Assembly (NCBI GenBank): GCA_963718685.1
Contig: OY970356.1
Span: 434,001-498,000 of the forward strand
Reading direction: 5' to 3'
Source: CAVQWH01 sp963718685
GTDB taxonomy: Bacteria > Patescibacteriota > Saccharimonadia > Saccharimonadales > Saccharimonadaceae
Length of the DNA: 64,000 bases
Of the stretch, positions 26,001 through 31,921 are shown one piece after another (position 1 is the stretch's first letter; each line of letters begins with the position of its first letter). Both the position numbers and the translations under genes were made by a program. The notes beneath the pieces are model-generated. The model saw nothing but the letters and a program-made list of their open reading frames with translations. It was not told the origin of the DNA and ran no database searches.

Positions 26001-26896
26001 GAGCTAGATTACAGGTTCATACAGTTACGTCGTTAGCTCCTGAGCTATGGCCTGAGGGTATTTGGATTAAGCGGTATCTGGAGTATGTCGAAACTAGCGG
26101 CATAGTGAACCGTCGTCACAGTAAATCTAAGCAACAGTTTGACTCTAATTTTGAAGAAAAGGTGTTTAGCTATTTGGCGAAAGAGCTGGATGCTAGCGAG
26201 TATACCCTAGAAACACAGGCTGAATCTCTCGGATTTAAGATTGATTTAGTCGTTTGTCGTAATGGCAAAAAGCTGGCCATTGAAATGGATGGCCCTACGC
26301 ACTTTGTAGGTGGAGATGGTCAGGTATACGTGAAGGATGACTGGGACAGACAAGGAGCTCTCGAAACCGCTGGATGGGATTTTTACCGCATTTCATACTT
26401 TGATTGGACGAAAGACCAAGAGGCTGAAGAGAAAGCACTCACTGAATACATACAGCAATACTTTGCGGATAAAAACACTTCGAGTAAAACTACCGTATTA
26501 AAAGAACTCGAAAAAGAAACAGTTGCACCAGAAGAATCCCCCAAAGATATGTATGTTACTGACTTCTCAGATGAGCATGTCGACAATGTTAGCCCTGTTC
26601 AAGCTGTCCCTGCCGCTAGTAGCGCAAAGCGCACCAACACCGCAAAAACTACACCCGCTAAGCCTACCTTCTCAATAGGAGATCGTGAAGTCAATCAAGA
26701 GGACTTTGAGAGATACCTTAGTAGTCGCCAGCAAAGTTACATCGAGATAAAATATCAGTCTATGCGTGCTGGGTCAGCAAGATACTGGAGAACTATACGT
26801 TTAGATGGCTACGACGGTACGTACATGTACTCTAAGCAAGAGAATGCACCCTACCCGATAAAATATCGCCGAGACCGAGTAATAGAGTTCAGATAG
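23009..26896 (+). CDS. SF1 helicase-nuclease with C-terminal WYL-like module, probable defence protein
   Basis: 1295 residues. The order is an N-terminal alpha/beta region; Walker A GPPGTGKSQT (about 321-330) with an upstream Q-type FPFDYDKYQL; a long helical insertion (about 380-740); Walker B IIDEASQ (about 750); HYRSP (835); DGIQGDERD (948); and VNVAFSRARL (992), i.e. an AAA_11/AAA_12 (Dna2/Nam7-like) helicase. After that comes a PDDEXK-like nuclease resembling Vsr/DUF559/MTES_1575 (IDLVVCRNGKKLAIEMDGP, RQGALETAGWDFYRI; about 1075-1125). The last ~55 residues (YIEIKYQSMRAGSARYW, RRDRVIEFR) look WYL-like. Such fusions are known from phage-defence genes; that role is inferred. TATAAT lies at 22974-22979. 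It is a single gene next to tRNA-Glu. Confidence 0.82.
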   Translation: MTKIPVSISQLAKYGLDYVSLISSGASRSRPVKTEQMDADLLSVPDLIFKSEVDSITIDLITSLDKQFDPSIPNEEKSDGQRQAEWRVERDRNILDKIQEIDTKIRTDEYTKRVVLQIGFITFEAKRYLESEFSEEYEQYDAPLFQIPVSAINFKYTPEGATVIIELPYNYVEVLNKPLKNFLPQQYFDKVFKFIADAEAEEKTMLPLADDFVEDLWSAIKVQLDRLDARSISEAPNFATSIVSITNKANHFLAEDLEAIAALEDEDLLETSLGSWVSDEDMAIEQVVSDDGSTEIFFPFDYDKYQLKVLGITANKSVIVEGPPGTGKSQTIANLLVHLAATGKRVLFASQKDQAIRGVKDKLKTLDVPFLYGYIPDKTSKLYTEDDEKDGAANTLLALNREFQKGKVGDLKEPLSLLANRSNIFVENLNNERSVYALLEERRGLSYLDSFHPYEIDSAWYSQCSLLENTIAGLEDSVKKYENTHEKFLKVANKKFQNLELDYQETVDSIENVYSYFKENMPERSGLIGRKVNELKLRNALKEYGRNLLQEIYVEVEKILFSDNTKSARLQLLDSLSDYFVYGSELQAITESRSSLNELLSSKEMSPTTYTSLKKVISENGGKEKIFGDLTRYNEITEQIEEMSLYSANELNREIEDIRKFYKTNITNYVRNRILTRVNEANNDKHTKAILAQVARSLTKSKKANKTFDKLKHNPENFEAMKRVLPIWMMSLDDVSRIVPTEKNAFDYVIIDEASQCNFAYAFPAMFRAEHTIFFGDTLQMRDDSNKFKSNDQLKAIAAKYKIPEKFQIKSEEEAVKSVMDIAYLNGFRKADLKYHYRSPKELIGFSNESFYEKLGRKLEAVNDNIVPYKDTGRVLLNHIVQPDDNEETSDKTNLAEIRKIQELVDEIKNDSVLKDKSIAILTFFNEQAELIRNAIKDDNIKVSIIDGIQGDERDIIIYSFVIKDPVIGKRMYVPMTAEGGSINKEIAEGRVNVAFSRARLQVHTVTSLAPELWPEGIWIKRYLEYVETSGIVNRRHSKSKQQFDSNFEEKVFSYLAKELDASEYTLETQAESLGFKIDLVVCRNGKKLAIEMDGPTHFVGGDGQVYVKDDWDRQGALETAGWDFYRISYFDWTKDQEAEEKALTEYIQQYFADKNTSSKTTVLKELEKETVAPEESPKDMYVTDFSDEHVDNVSPVQAVPAASSAKRTNTAKTTPAKPTFSIGDREVNQEDFERYLSSRQQSYIEIKYQSMRAGSARYWRTIRLDGYDGTYMYSKQENAPYPIKYRRDRVIEFR

Positions 26897-27006
26897 CAAG
26901 CTTGAAGGTCAGGTTTTATCAAATTGCCCCTGAGCATAATCCAAATTAGGCATTTTATTCACGAGATAGGCTTACCCATCTTTTTAATTTGAGCAGATAG
27001 TCACCC

Positions 27007-27050
27007 GGTTCTAAGCCAATCGTTACAGTTCGATTCAACCAGAGTCACCA
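27007..27050 (+). pseudogene. tRNA-like remnant (degenerate tRNA-Glu 3' half)
   Basis: The anticodon-arm-like GGTTCTAAGCC, T-loop-like GTTCGATTC and 3' end GTCACCA line up with the matching parts of tRNA-Glu at 22650 (GGTTCTCATCC, GTTCGAATC, GGTCACCA). The T stem no longer pairs and no acceptor or D arm is present, so it is not a working tRNA. It may be an attachment-site scar on the far side of the helicase island. Confidence 0.5.
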
Positions 27051-27126
27051 TAATTTATTTCGTTACCCTTGTCTCTCACGCTAATATTCGTCATAATAAA
27101 CACTAATGTTTTAAGGGGGGCGCACT

Positions 27127-28911
27127 ATTAAGCCAATCGCTACTATCTCACCATTTTGGTATCGGCGCGTTTGTGAAATTTCACTAATAATCGCACTGGT
27201 GATTGTTGGCCTTTATGTAGTTGGCTGGCTGCATAGCGACAGCCTGGTTAATACCAAGCTACTAATCCCGCTCCAAGTGGCAATTATGGCTACCGTTACT
27301 GCATGTTTTAGTTTGATAGCCTATATTTGGGCGCCTCAAAAATATATTCATTTTATAGCGCTCGCGGTTTTTTACTGCCTAGTCGCCACCAGCGCGGTAT
27401 TGCTAAATAGCACCGGCCTGACTGATTCGCCATTTATTGTGCTCTGGATGTTTCTAGGAGTATCTGCAGGGCTTTTTGGTACTTACGGTTTACTGCCGTT
27501 AATACTTTTGGTAAATGGTTATTTGCTAGCGGATTTCTTCTTGCTGCAAAATCTAAGTGCCCCCAGCGACTTCATTGTCTTTGGCCTGGCCTACGAACTA
27601 CCATTAGTTGTAAGTTATTTGTTGTGGCACCAGAAAACCGTGCGGGAATCTAGCGGTGATAAGGCCTACAGCGCCTTAGCCAAAGAGCTCAGCCAAGTAG
27701 CTAACAAATCAGAAATTGTAATTAACGCCATCGGCGATGGAGTGATAGCAGTTGATAATAAGGGAATAATCCAGCTTATTAATCCGGCAGCCCAAACTAT
27801 CATCGGCTGGGGCAAGCAAGATGCCATTAGGCTAGACTACCGTTCGGTCTTAAAGCTACTTGATAAAACCGGCCAGCCCGTAAACGATGCGCTCGACCCG
27901 ATACAAAAGGTTCTACATACCAACGAGACAGTGGTGACAAACGACCTTACTTTGGTTACTAACTCTGGAAATAAAATCCTTATATCAGCGCTAGTTTCCC
28001 CAGTAGGGCAAAGTGGAGCGGGCGCTATTATCGTATTTAGAGACATTACAAAAGAAAAACAGGAAGAACAGCAGCAAGCTGAATTTATATCTACGGCAAG
28101 CCACGAAATGCGCACGCCGGTAGCAGCAATCGAAGGATATTTAGGCCTGGCCCTTAACCCAGAGACAGCTACGATTGATGACAAAGCACACACTTACTTA
28201 CAAAAAGCCCACGAATCTGCCCAACATTTAGGACGCCTTTTTCAGGATCTACTAGACGTAACGCGGCTTGAAGACGGGCGACTGAAAAGTAATCCAAAAG
28301 TAATAGATGTAGTGACTTTTGCCGAAGATATTATCAATGGCCTAAACGAAACTGCCAAGGCCAAAGGGTTGGTTTTGCTGCTTAAACCCAAAATGGGGGG
28401 CAGTACTTTGGGTTTAGCGAAGCGTTTGAATCCGGTTTTTTATGTCAACGCCGATGCCGACCATCTGCGCGAAGTTTTATCAAACCTTGTTGAAAACGCT
28501 ATTAAGTACACTAAAAAAGGTGACGTAACCGTAGATGTTAAAGGAGATAACAACCAAGTATTTATTAGCGTAAAAGATACGGGGATTGGCATTCCGCCGG
28601 AAGACGTAAGCCACCTCTTTCAAAAGTTCTACCGAGTCGACAACAGCGATACACGCGAGATAGGCGGCACAGGGTTGGGTTTATATCTTTGCCGCAGGCT
28701 AGTTGAAGCTATGAACGGCCGAATCTGGGTGAAAAGTGAGCTGGGTAAGGGAAGTACCTTCTTTGTATCGCTTGCTCGCCTTAGCCACGAAGAAGCTACG
28801 GCGCGGATTGAACAATCTACAAGTATTCTTGCTGCAAACCAACCTCAGGCTCAACCCACCGCTAATACAAATACTCCGGCGGCACAACCTCCGACCCAGC
28901 AAAAAACATAA
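27127..28911 (+). CDS. Membrane sensor histidine kinase with PAS domain, candidate ATT start
   Basis: About 595 residues. Five or six N-terminal membrane helices (about 15-170), PAS domain (VINAIGDGVIAVDNKGIIQL), HisKA with STASHEMRTPV, HATPase with NLVENAIKYT, DTGIGIP and GTGLGLYLCRRL, and a Pro/Gln/Ala-rich tail. No ATG fits: GTG at 27199 would cut the first helix in half. The frame is open upstream to TAA at 27112-27114, and AAGGGGGG at 27113-27120 lies six bases before ATT at 27127, giving KPIATISPFWYRRVCEISL ahead of the helix. I therefore favour initiation at ATT; GTG 27199 is the conservative start. The partner regulator is at 28957. Confidence 0.8.
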   Translation: MKPIATISPFWYRRVCEISLIIALVIVGLYVVGWLHSDSLVNTKLLIPLQVAIMATVTACFSLIAYIWAPQKYIHFIALAVFYCLVATSAVLLNSTGLTDSPFIVLWMFLGVSAGLFGTYGLLPLILLVNGYLLADFFLLQNLSAPSDFIVFGLAYELPLVVSYLLWHQKTVRESSGDKAYSALAKELSQVANKSEIVINAIGDGVIAVDNKGIIQLINPAAQTIIGWGKQDAIRLDYRSVLKLLDKTGQPVNDALDPIQKVLHTNETVVTNDLTLVTNSGNKILISALVSPVGQSGAGAIIVFRDITKEKQEEQQQAEFISTASHEMRTPVAAIEGYLGLALNPETATIDDKAHTYLQKAHESAQHLGRLFQDLLDVTRLEDGRLKSNPKVIDVVTFAEDIINGLNETAKAKGLVLLLKPKMGGSTLGLAKRLNPVFYVNADADHLREVLSNLVENAIKYTKKGDVTVDVKGDNNQVFISVKDTGIGIPPEDVSHLFQKFYRVDNSDTREIGGTGLGLYLCRRLVEAMNGRIWVKSELGKGSTFFVSLARLSHEEATARIEQSTSILAANQPQAQPTANTNTPAAQPPTQQKT

Positions 28912-28956
28912 GAACTATAGCATTTTTTTTAACAACGTCATACAATAGTAAGCGAT

Positions 28957-29904
28957 ATGACGAAAATTATGCTTGTCGAAGATGACAAGAGTCTACGCGA
29001 AATATACGGCGTAAGACTACTAGCCGAAGGTTATGACATAGTATCAGCCGGCGATGGCGAAGAAGCCCTTGCTATGGCTATTAAAGAGCGTCCTCAGCTG
29101 ATTGTTAGCGATGTAATGATGCCAAAAATCAGCGGTTTTGATATGCTTGATATTTTGCGTTCTACCACTGAAACCAAAAACATTAAAGTGATAATGATGA
29201 CCGCCTTAAGCTCGGAAGAGCAAAGAGCTAGGGGAGAGCAGCTAGGGGCTGAGCGTTATTTAGTTAAATCCCAAATTGGCATTGAAGATGTAGTCCGATC
29301 TGTACACGAAGTTTTGGGCGATAGTCCGGTAGGTAAAAAATCGCCTGCACCTACAGGAAATAGTATGGGCAGCCCCGCTAAACCACCGGCGCCTAGCCCA
29401 AGCTCGCAGCCAGCTCCAGCCCCACAATCTTCTGCACCTGCAACGACACCTCAATCATCACCACCAGCATCTCCGCCGGCACCGGCACCATCCGATCCGA
29501 CAAAAACTTCTTCGACTTCAAGTTCTGCGCCTAGCACCAGCGCTAGTTCAATCCCACAACCAACAGCGCCTTTTTCTTCACCGCGTCCGGCATCTTTGGG
29601 CGAGCGGGTGATTCAACCTCTTCCCGACAATCCACGTAAGCAAGTAAATATTAACGACTTACTAGACAGGGAGCTAACCCAAGAACGACCATCTTTGTCG
29701 CCAACACCTTCACCGCAAGTTCCACCGACACCGCCACCGCCAACTACACCTCCAGCTCCGGAGCCTCCTTCGAATCCTGCGCCTGAACCTGTGCAGCCTT
29801 CTTCAGACGAACCACCACAGCCGCCCGCAGCGCCTTCTGCTCCAGAACCGTCAGCACCAGAACAACCATCGGCACCAACTCTGCCTCCAAATCCAAGCCA
29901 GTAA
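28957..29904 (+). CDS. Response regulator with long Pro/Ala/Ser-rich tail
   Basis: 315 residues. The receiver (1-125) has acidic pocket VEDDKS, phospho-acceptor Asp in IVSDVMMPK, switch Thr in MMTALSS and Lys in YLVKSQ. Residues 130-315 are low complexity, over half Pro, Ser and Ala (APSPSSQPAPAPQ, PPTPPPPTTPPAPEPP), with a short conserved-looking island VNINDLLDRELTQERPS near 228-244. There is no DNA-binding domain. TACAAT lies ten bases before the ATG. It pairs with the upstream kinase. Confidence 0.88.
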   Translation: MTKIMLVEDDKSLREIYGVRLLAEGYDIVSAGDGEEALAMAIKERPQLIVSDVMMPKISGFDMLDILRSTTETKNIKVIMMTALSSEEQRARGEQLGAERYLVKSQIGIEDVVRSVHEVLGDSPVGKKSPAPTGNSMGSPAKPPAPSPSSQPAPAPQSSAPATTPQSSPPASPPAPAPSDPTKTSSTSSSAPSTSASSIPQPTAPFSSPRPASLGERVIQPLPDNPRKQVNINDLLDRELTQERPSLSPTPSPQVPPTPPPPTTPPAPEPPSNPAPEPVQPSSDEPPQPPAAPSAPEPSAPEQPSAPTLPPNPSQ

Positions 29905-29924
29905 GTTCCTGATATACTAAGCTC

Positions 29925-30609
29925 ATGAATAATCGCACTCAAAGTATGCGGCTTAATAAATATTTGGCCCTACATTTAGGAGTCAGTCGACGTGAAGCTG
30001 ACCAGATGATTGAGCAGGGCAGAATAAAGATAGGTGAAGACACGGGCAATCTTAGGCCAACAAATTTCAGCCGAACAGGTCGTTAAGCTTGACGGTCAGC
30101 CGATTCAAAAAACAGTTTCTAAACAATATGTAGCTTTTAATAAACCCGTTGGTTATGTTTGCTCGCGTCGCAAGCAGGGCAGTGCGCCTACGATTTATGA
30201 GATATTGCCAAGTTCCATGCAAAACCTAAAAACCGTCGGCCGGCTGGATAAAGACAGTTCCGGGCTTATTTTTCTAACCAACGACGGCGACTTTGCCCAC
30301 CAGATGACTCACCCTAAATTTCATAAAGAAAAGATATATGAAGTTAGGCTTGATAAAAAACTGGAATCAAAAGACAAGCAAGCAATAGAGAAGGGCGTTG
30401 ATTTAGAAGATGGCTTAAGTAAGTTCTTAGTTCAGGAACAAGGAGGTGATAACTATTTAATTACAATGCACGAAGGCCGCAATCGCCAAATCCGCAGAAC
30501 TTTTACGGCACTGGGCTATAAGGTTACTAAGCTTCACCGTATAAAGTTTGGGAGTTTTGAAATAAAAAATAACTTGCCGTCAGGCAAGTTTAAAGAAGTT
30601 ACAGTTTAA
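29925..30609 (+). pseudogene. rRNA pseudouridine synthase RsuA/RluB family, one frameshift
   Basis: S4 RNA-binding domain (MRLNKYLALHLGVSRREADQ) then pseudouridine synthase domain with catalytic Asp in VGRLDKDSSGLIFLTNDG, plus HEGRNRQIRRTFTALG. The two parts are in different frames. Dropping one G from GGG at 30044-30046 joins them as GRIKIGEDTAILGQQISAEQ, exactly the family's expected linker. The ATG at 29925 has TATACT six bases upstream. A working gene with a base-call error is at least as likely as a pseudogene. Without correction only the 30034-30609 part would be annotated. Confidence 0.85.
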
Positions 30610-30654
30610 ATGACAAGCAGATTAATATAGATAACCCAAGAAAGGATAGTAGCG

Positions 30655-30683
30655 TGGGCTACCACATACTTCGTGGTAGCCCA
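30655..30683. terminator. Terminator hairpin between convergent genes
   Basis: TGGGCTACCAC at 30655-30665 pairs with GTGGTAGCCCA at 30673-30683 (11 bp, 7-nt loop), between the pseudouridine synthase and the minus-strand 120-residue gene. Confidence 0.85.
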
Positions 30684-30698
30684 AACACTACTGTTTTT

Positions 30699-31061
30699 CT
30701 AGCTGGTTTGTAAGGTTGGTTCTACAACCTCGCAACCCCAGCCCAGAGCGTCTTTGATGGCCTCCACTATGCGCGGAGTCATCTCATCCCAGTCCGAAGA
30801 CTCAGAGATAGTCACCCGAGCTTCATATCCTTGCAAGACAAAGTGGTCTACGCCCTCTATCTCATCAAGAACTCCTCCCAGAGGGATGTCAGTTGCCAGC
30901 AAAAAGTGGGGCTGGAGCTCAGACAACATCCGAGCCTCCTGCTCGTCAAAGTCGCTTGGGAATGGTTCGTGACCCGGAGCAAGTGGCGCGCTAGCGTCAA
31001 AGCTTCGAGTAAGACCATCGTCTGATATGTCCTTGATTACGATACGGTTCTTGCCAGACAT
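30699..31061 (-). CDS. Small acidic protein of unknown function
   Basis: 120 residues, not recognised, no membrane segment. The start ATG at 31061 is preceded by AAGGAG eleven bases upstream. The composition is acidic (SDFDEQEARMLSEL, GVLDEIEGVDHFV), and the C-terminal part alternates strand and helix (ARVTISESSDWDEMTPRI), suggesting a small alpha/beta domain. It is expressed from a strong promoter (31278-31250) through a ~185-nt structured leader. G+C looks higher than in neighbouring genes. Confidence 0.7.
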   Translation of the reverse strand: MSGKNRIVIKDISDDGLTRSFDASAPLAPGHEPFPSDFDEQEARMLSELQPHFLLATDIPLGGVLDEIEGVDHFVLQGYEARVTISESSDWDEMTPRIVEAIKDALGWGCEVVEPTLQTS

Positions 31062-31243
31062 TTTGCTAAACTCTCCTTGCTAAACTCATTTTTAAATAAA
31101 TGAGTTTCTGGTGTTTTCTTATATTTGCCGCCCAAGATGAGGTAAAAAGCCGCTTATTTAGTTACTAAAAGTAGCTTTATATCTCACCTTGCGCTAAATC
31201 TGCTTGTCAAGGTGCCTCGGAGATATTTCCATCTCGACGAAAC
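31062..31243 (-). promoter_or_regulatory. Structured 5' leader with mutually exclusive hairpins
   Basis: On the minus strand, a CAAGGTGAG segment (near 31190) can pair upstream with CACCTTG (near 31213, 7 bp) or downstream with CTCATCTTG (near 31134, 9 bp with one G-T). A further hairpin AAACTCATTT/AAATGAGTTT (about 31083-31108) lies just before the Shine-Dalgarno. The layout is riboswitch- or thermosensor-like, but no known class was recognised. Confidence 0.5.
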
Positions 31244-31249
31244 ATTATT

Positions 31250-31278
31250 ATATTAGCATAAATATTATAGAATGTCAA
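31250..31278 (-). promoter_or_regulatory. Strong promoter, extended -10 class
   Basis: TTGACA at 31278-31273, 17-base spacer ending in TGC, TAATAT at 31255-31250. It drives the leader and the 120-residue gene. Confidence 0.85.
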
Positions 31279-31414
31279 TAGAATGGCAGGTATTAAACTT
31301 TAGCTTTCGTCCTGGCGCCTGCCCGCCGCAGCTTTTGCGGAGGCCGGGGACTCATCAGTAGAATCACACAATTCTAGAGCTAAAGAGCAATCCATCCAAA
31401 CAGGAGAGCGCCGA

Positions 31415-31441
31415 GGCTGCGGGGATTCTTTCCCCGCAGCC
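31415..31441. terminator. GC-rich terminator hairpin
   Basis: GGCTGCGGGGA at 31415-31425 pairs with TCCCCGCAGCC at 31431-31441 (11 bp, 5-nt loop), just past the end of the minus-strand 105-residue gene. The T-tail is weak on that strand. Between this and the promoter at 31278 lies a GC-rich patch with a CCGCA-gcttt-TGCGG hairpin (about 31328) and nothing else recognised. Confidence 0.7.
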
Positions 31442-31473
31442 GTCTTGGCTAATGTTATCTACCGGTGCTTTGG

Positions 31474-31791
31474 TTAGCTTTTTTGAATGGCTTCCTTGAC
31501 CAGGTCTTCTATGGCCTCAGTGTGGGTAGCGCGGCTGAACGTAATTTCGAGCACGTACGGCCTCACTCTCACGCATTCGACACCACTGTCATTTGATGCC
31601 AACAGAGTGTCGAAAATAGACGTCAGTTGCTTCTTCTCCATTTTATCCCTGTTCGCCGGCTCATAGGAGCTAGCGAATACTATGTAGTCGCTGGTGGCTC
31701 TACTAATCCGACTAGCGAACTCAACATTCAATTGATTGTCTGCTTCCTCGCAGAAAACAAAGACAAGGTCATTGATGGTAATGGAAGGCAC
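31474..31791 (-). CDS. Small protein of unknown function
   Basis: 105 residues, not recognised. GTG start at 31791 with GGAG five bases upstream. The sequence suggests a beta-alpha-beta sandwich of about 100 residues (SITINDLVFVFCEEADNQLN, GVECVRVRPYVLEITFSR). The N-terminal MPSITI superficially recalls tautomerases, but nothing else supports that. A tetranucleotide repeat lies immediately before its Shine-Dalgarno, and a strong extended -10 promoter lies at 31894-31866. Confidence 0.65.
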   Translation of the reverse strand: MPSITINDLVFVFCEEADNQLNVEFASRISRATSDYIVFASSYEPANRDKMEKKQLTSIFDTLLASNDSGVECVRVRPYVLEITFSRATHTEAIEDLVKEAIQKS

Positions 31792-31804
31792 AGCATCTCC
31801 TTTT

Positions 31805-31822
31805 GATGGATGGATGGATGGA
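31805..31822. repeat. Tandem GATG tetranucleotide repeat in a 5' leader
   Basis: Four and a half copies of GATG lie directly upstream of the Shine-Dalgarno of the minus-strand 105-residue gene (read there as CATC repeats). Confidence 0.85.
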
Positions 31823-31865
31823 TTGTTCAGGTGCTACCTAAGTCTTCCTAGGCTGCATGTATAAA

Positions 31866-31894
31866 ACATTAGCATATTTTTACACTTTCGTCAA
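31866..31894 (-). promoter_or_regulatory. Strong promoter, extended -10 class
   Basis: TTGACG at 31894-31889, 17-base spacer ending in TGC, TAATGT at 31871-31866. It drives the 105-residue gene and is divergent from der. Confidence 0.75.
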
Positions 31895-31921
31895 GAGAGC
31901 TTATCTGTTATAATGATATAA

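Noticed and set aside
23009..26896. Multi-gene defence operon (BREX, DISARM, Zorya) around the helicase
   Set aside because: The neighbours are tRNA-Glu, a tRNA-like remnant and two-component genes; no methylase, phosphatase or other system-specific gene is present.
27007..27050. A functional suppressor tRNA with CTA anticodon
   Set aside because: The loop TTCTAAG would give CTA, but the T stem and acceptor stem do not pair, and TAG is used as a normal stop nearby (for example 20921-20923 and 26894-26896).
29260..29942. Gly- and Arg-rich frames opposite the response-regulator tail
   Set aside because: They are antisense shadows of the Pro/Ser/Ala codons, with no initiation signals.
31300..31360. 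Second copy of the gltX palindrome
   Set aside because: The GC-rich sequence there forms CCGCA/TGCGG but does not contain the GCCAGCTGGC core.
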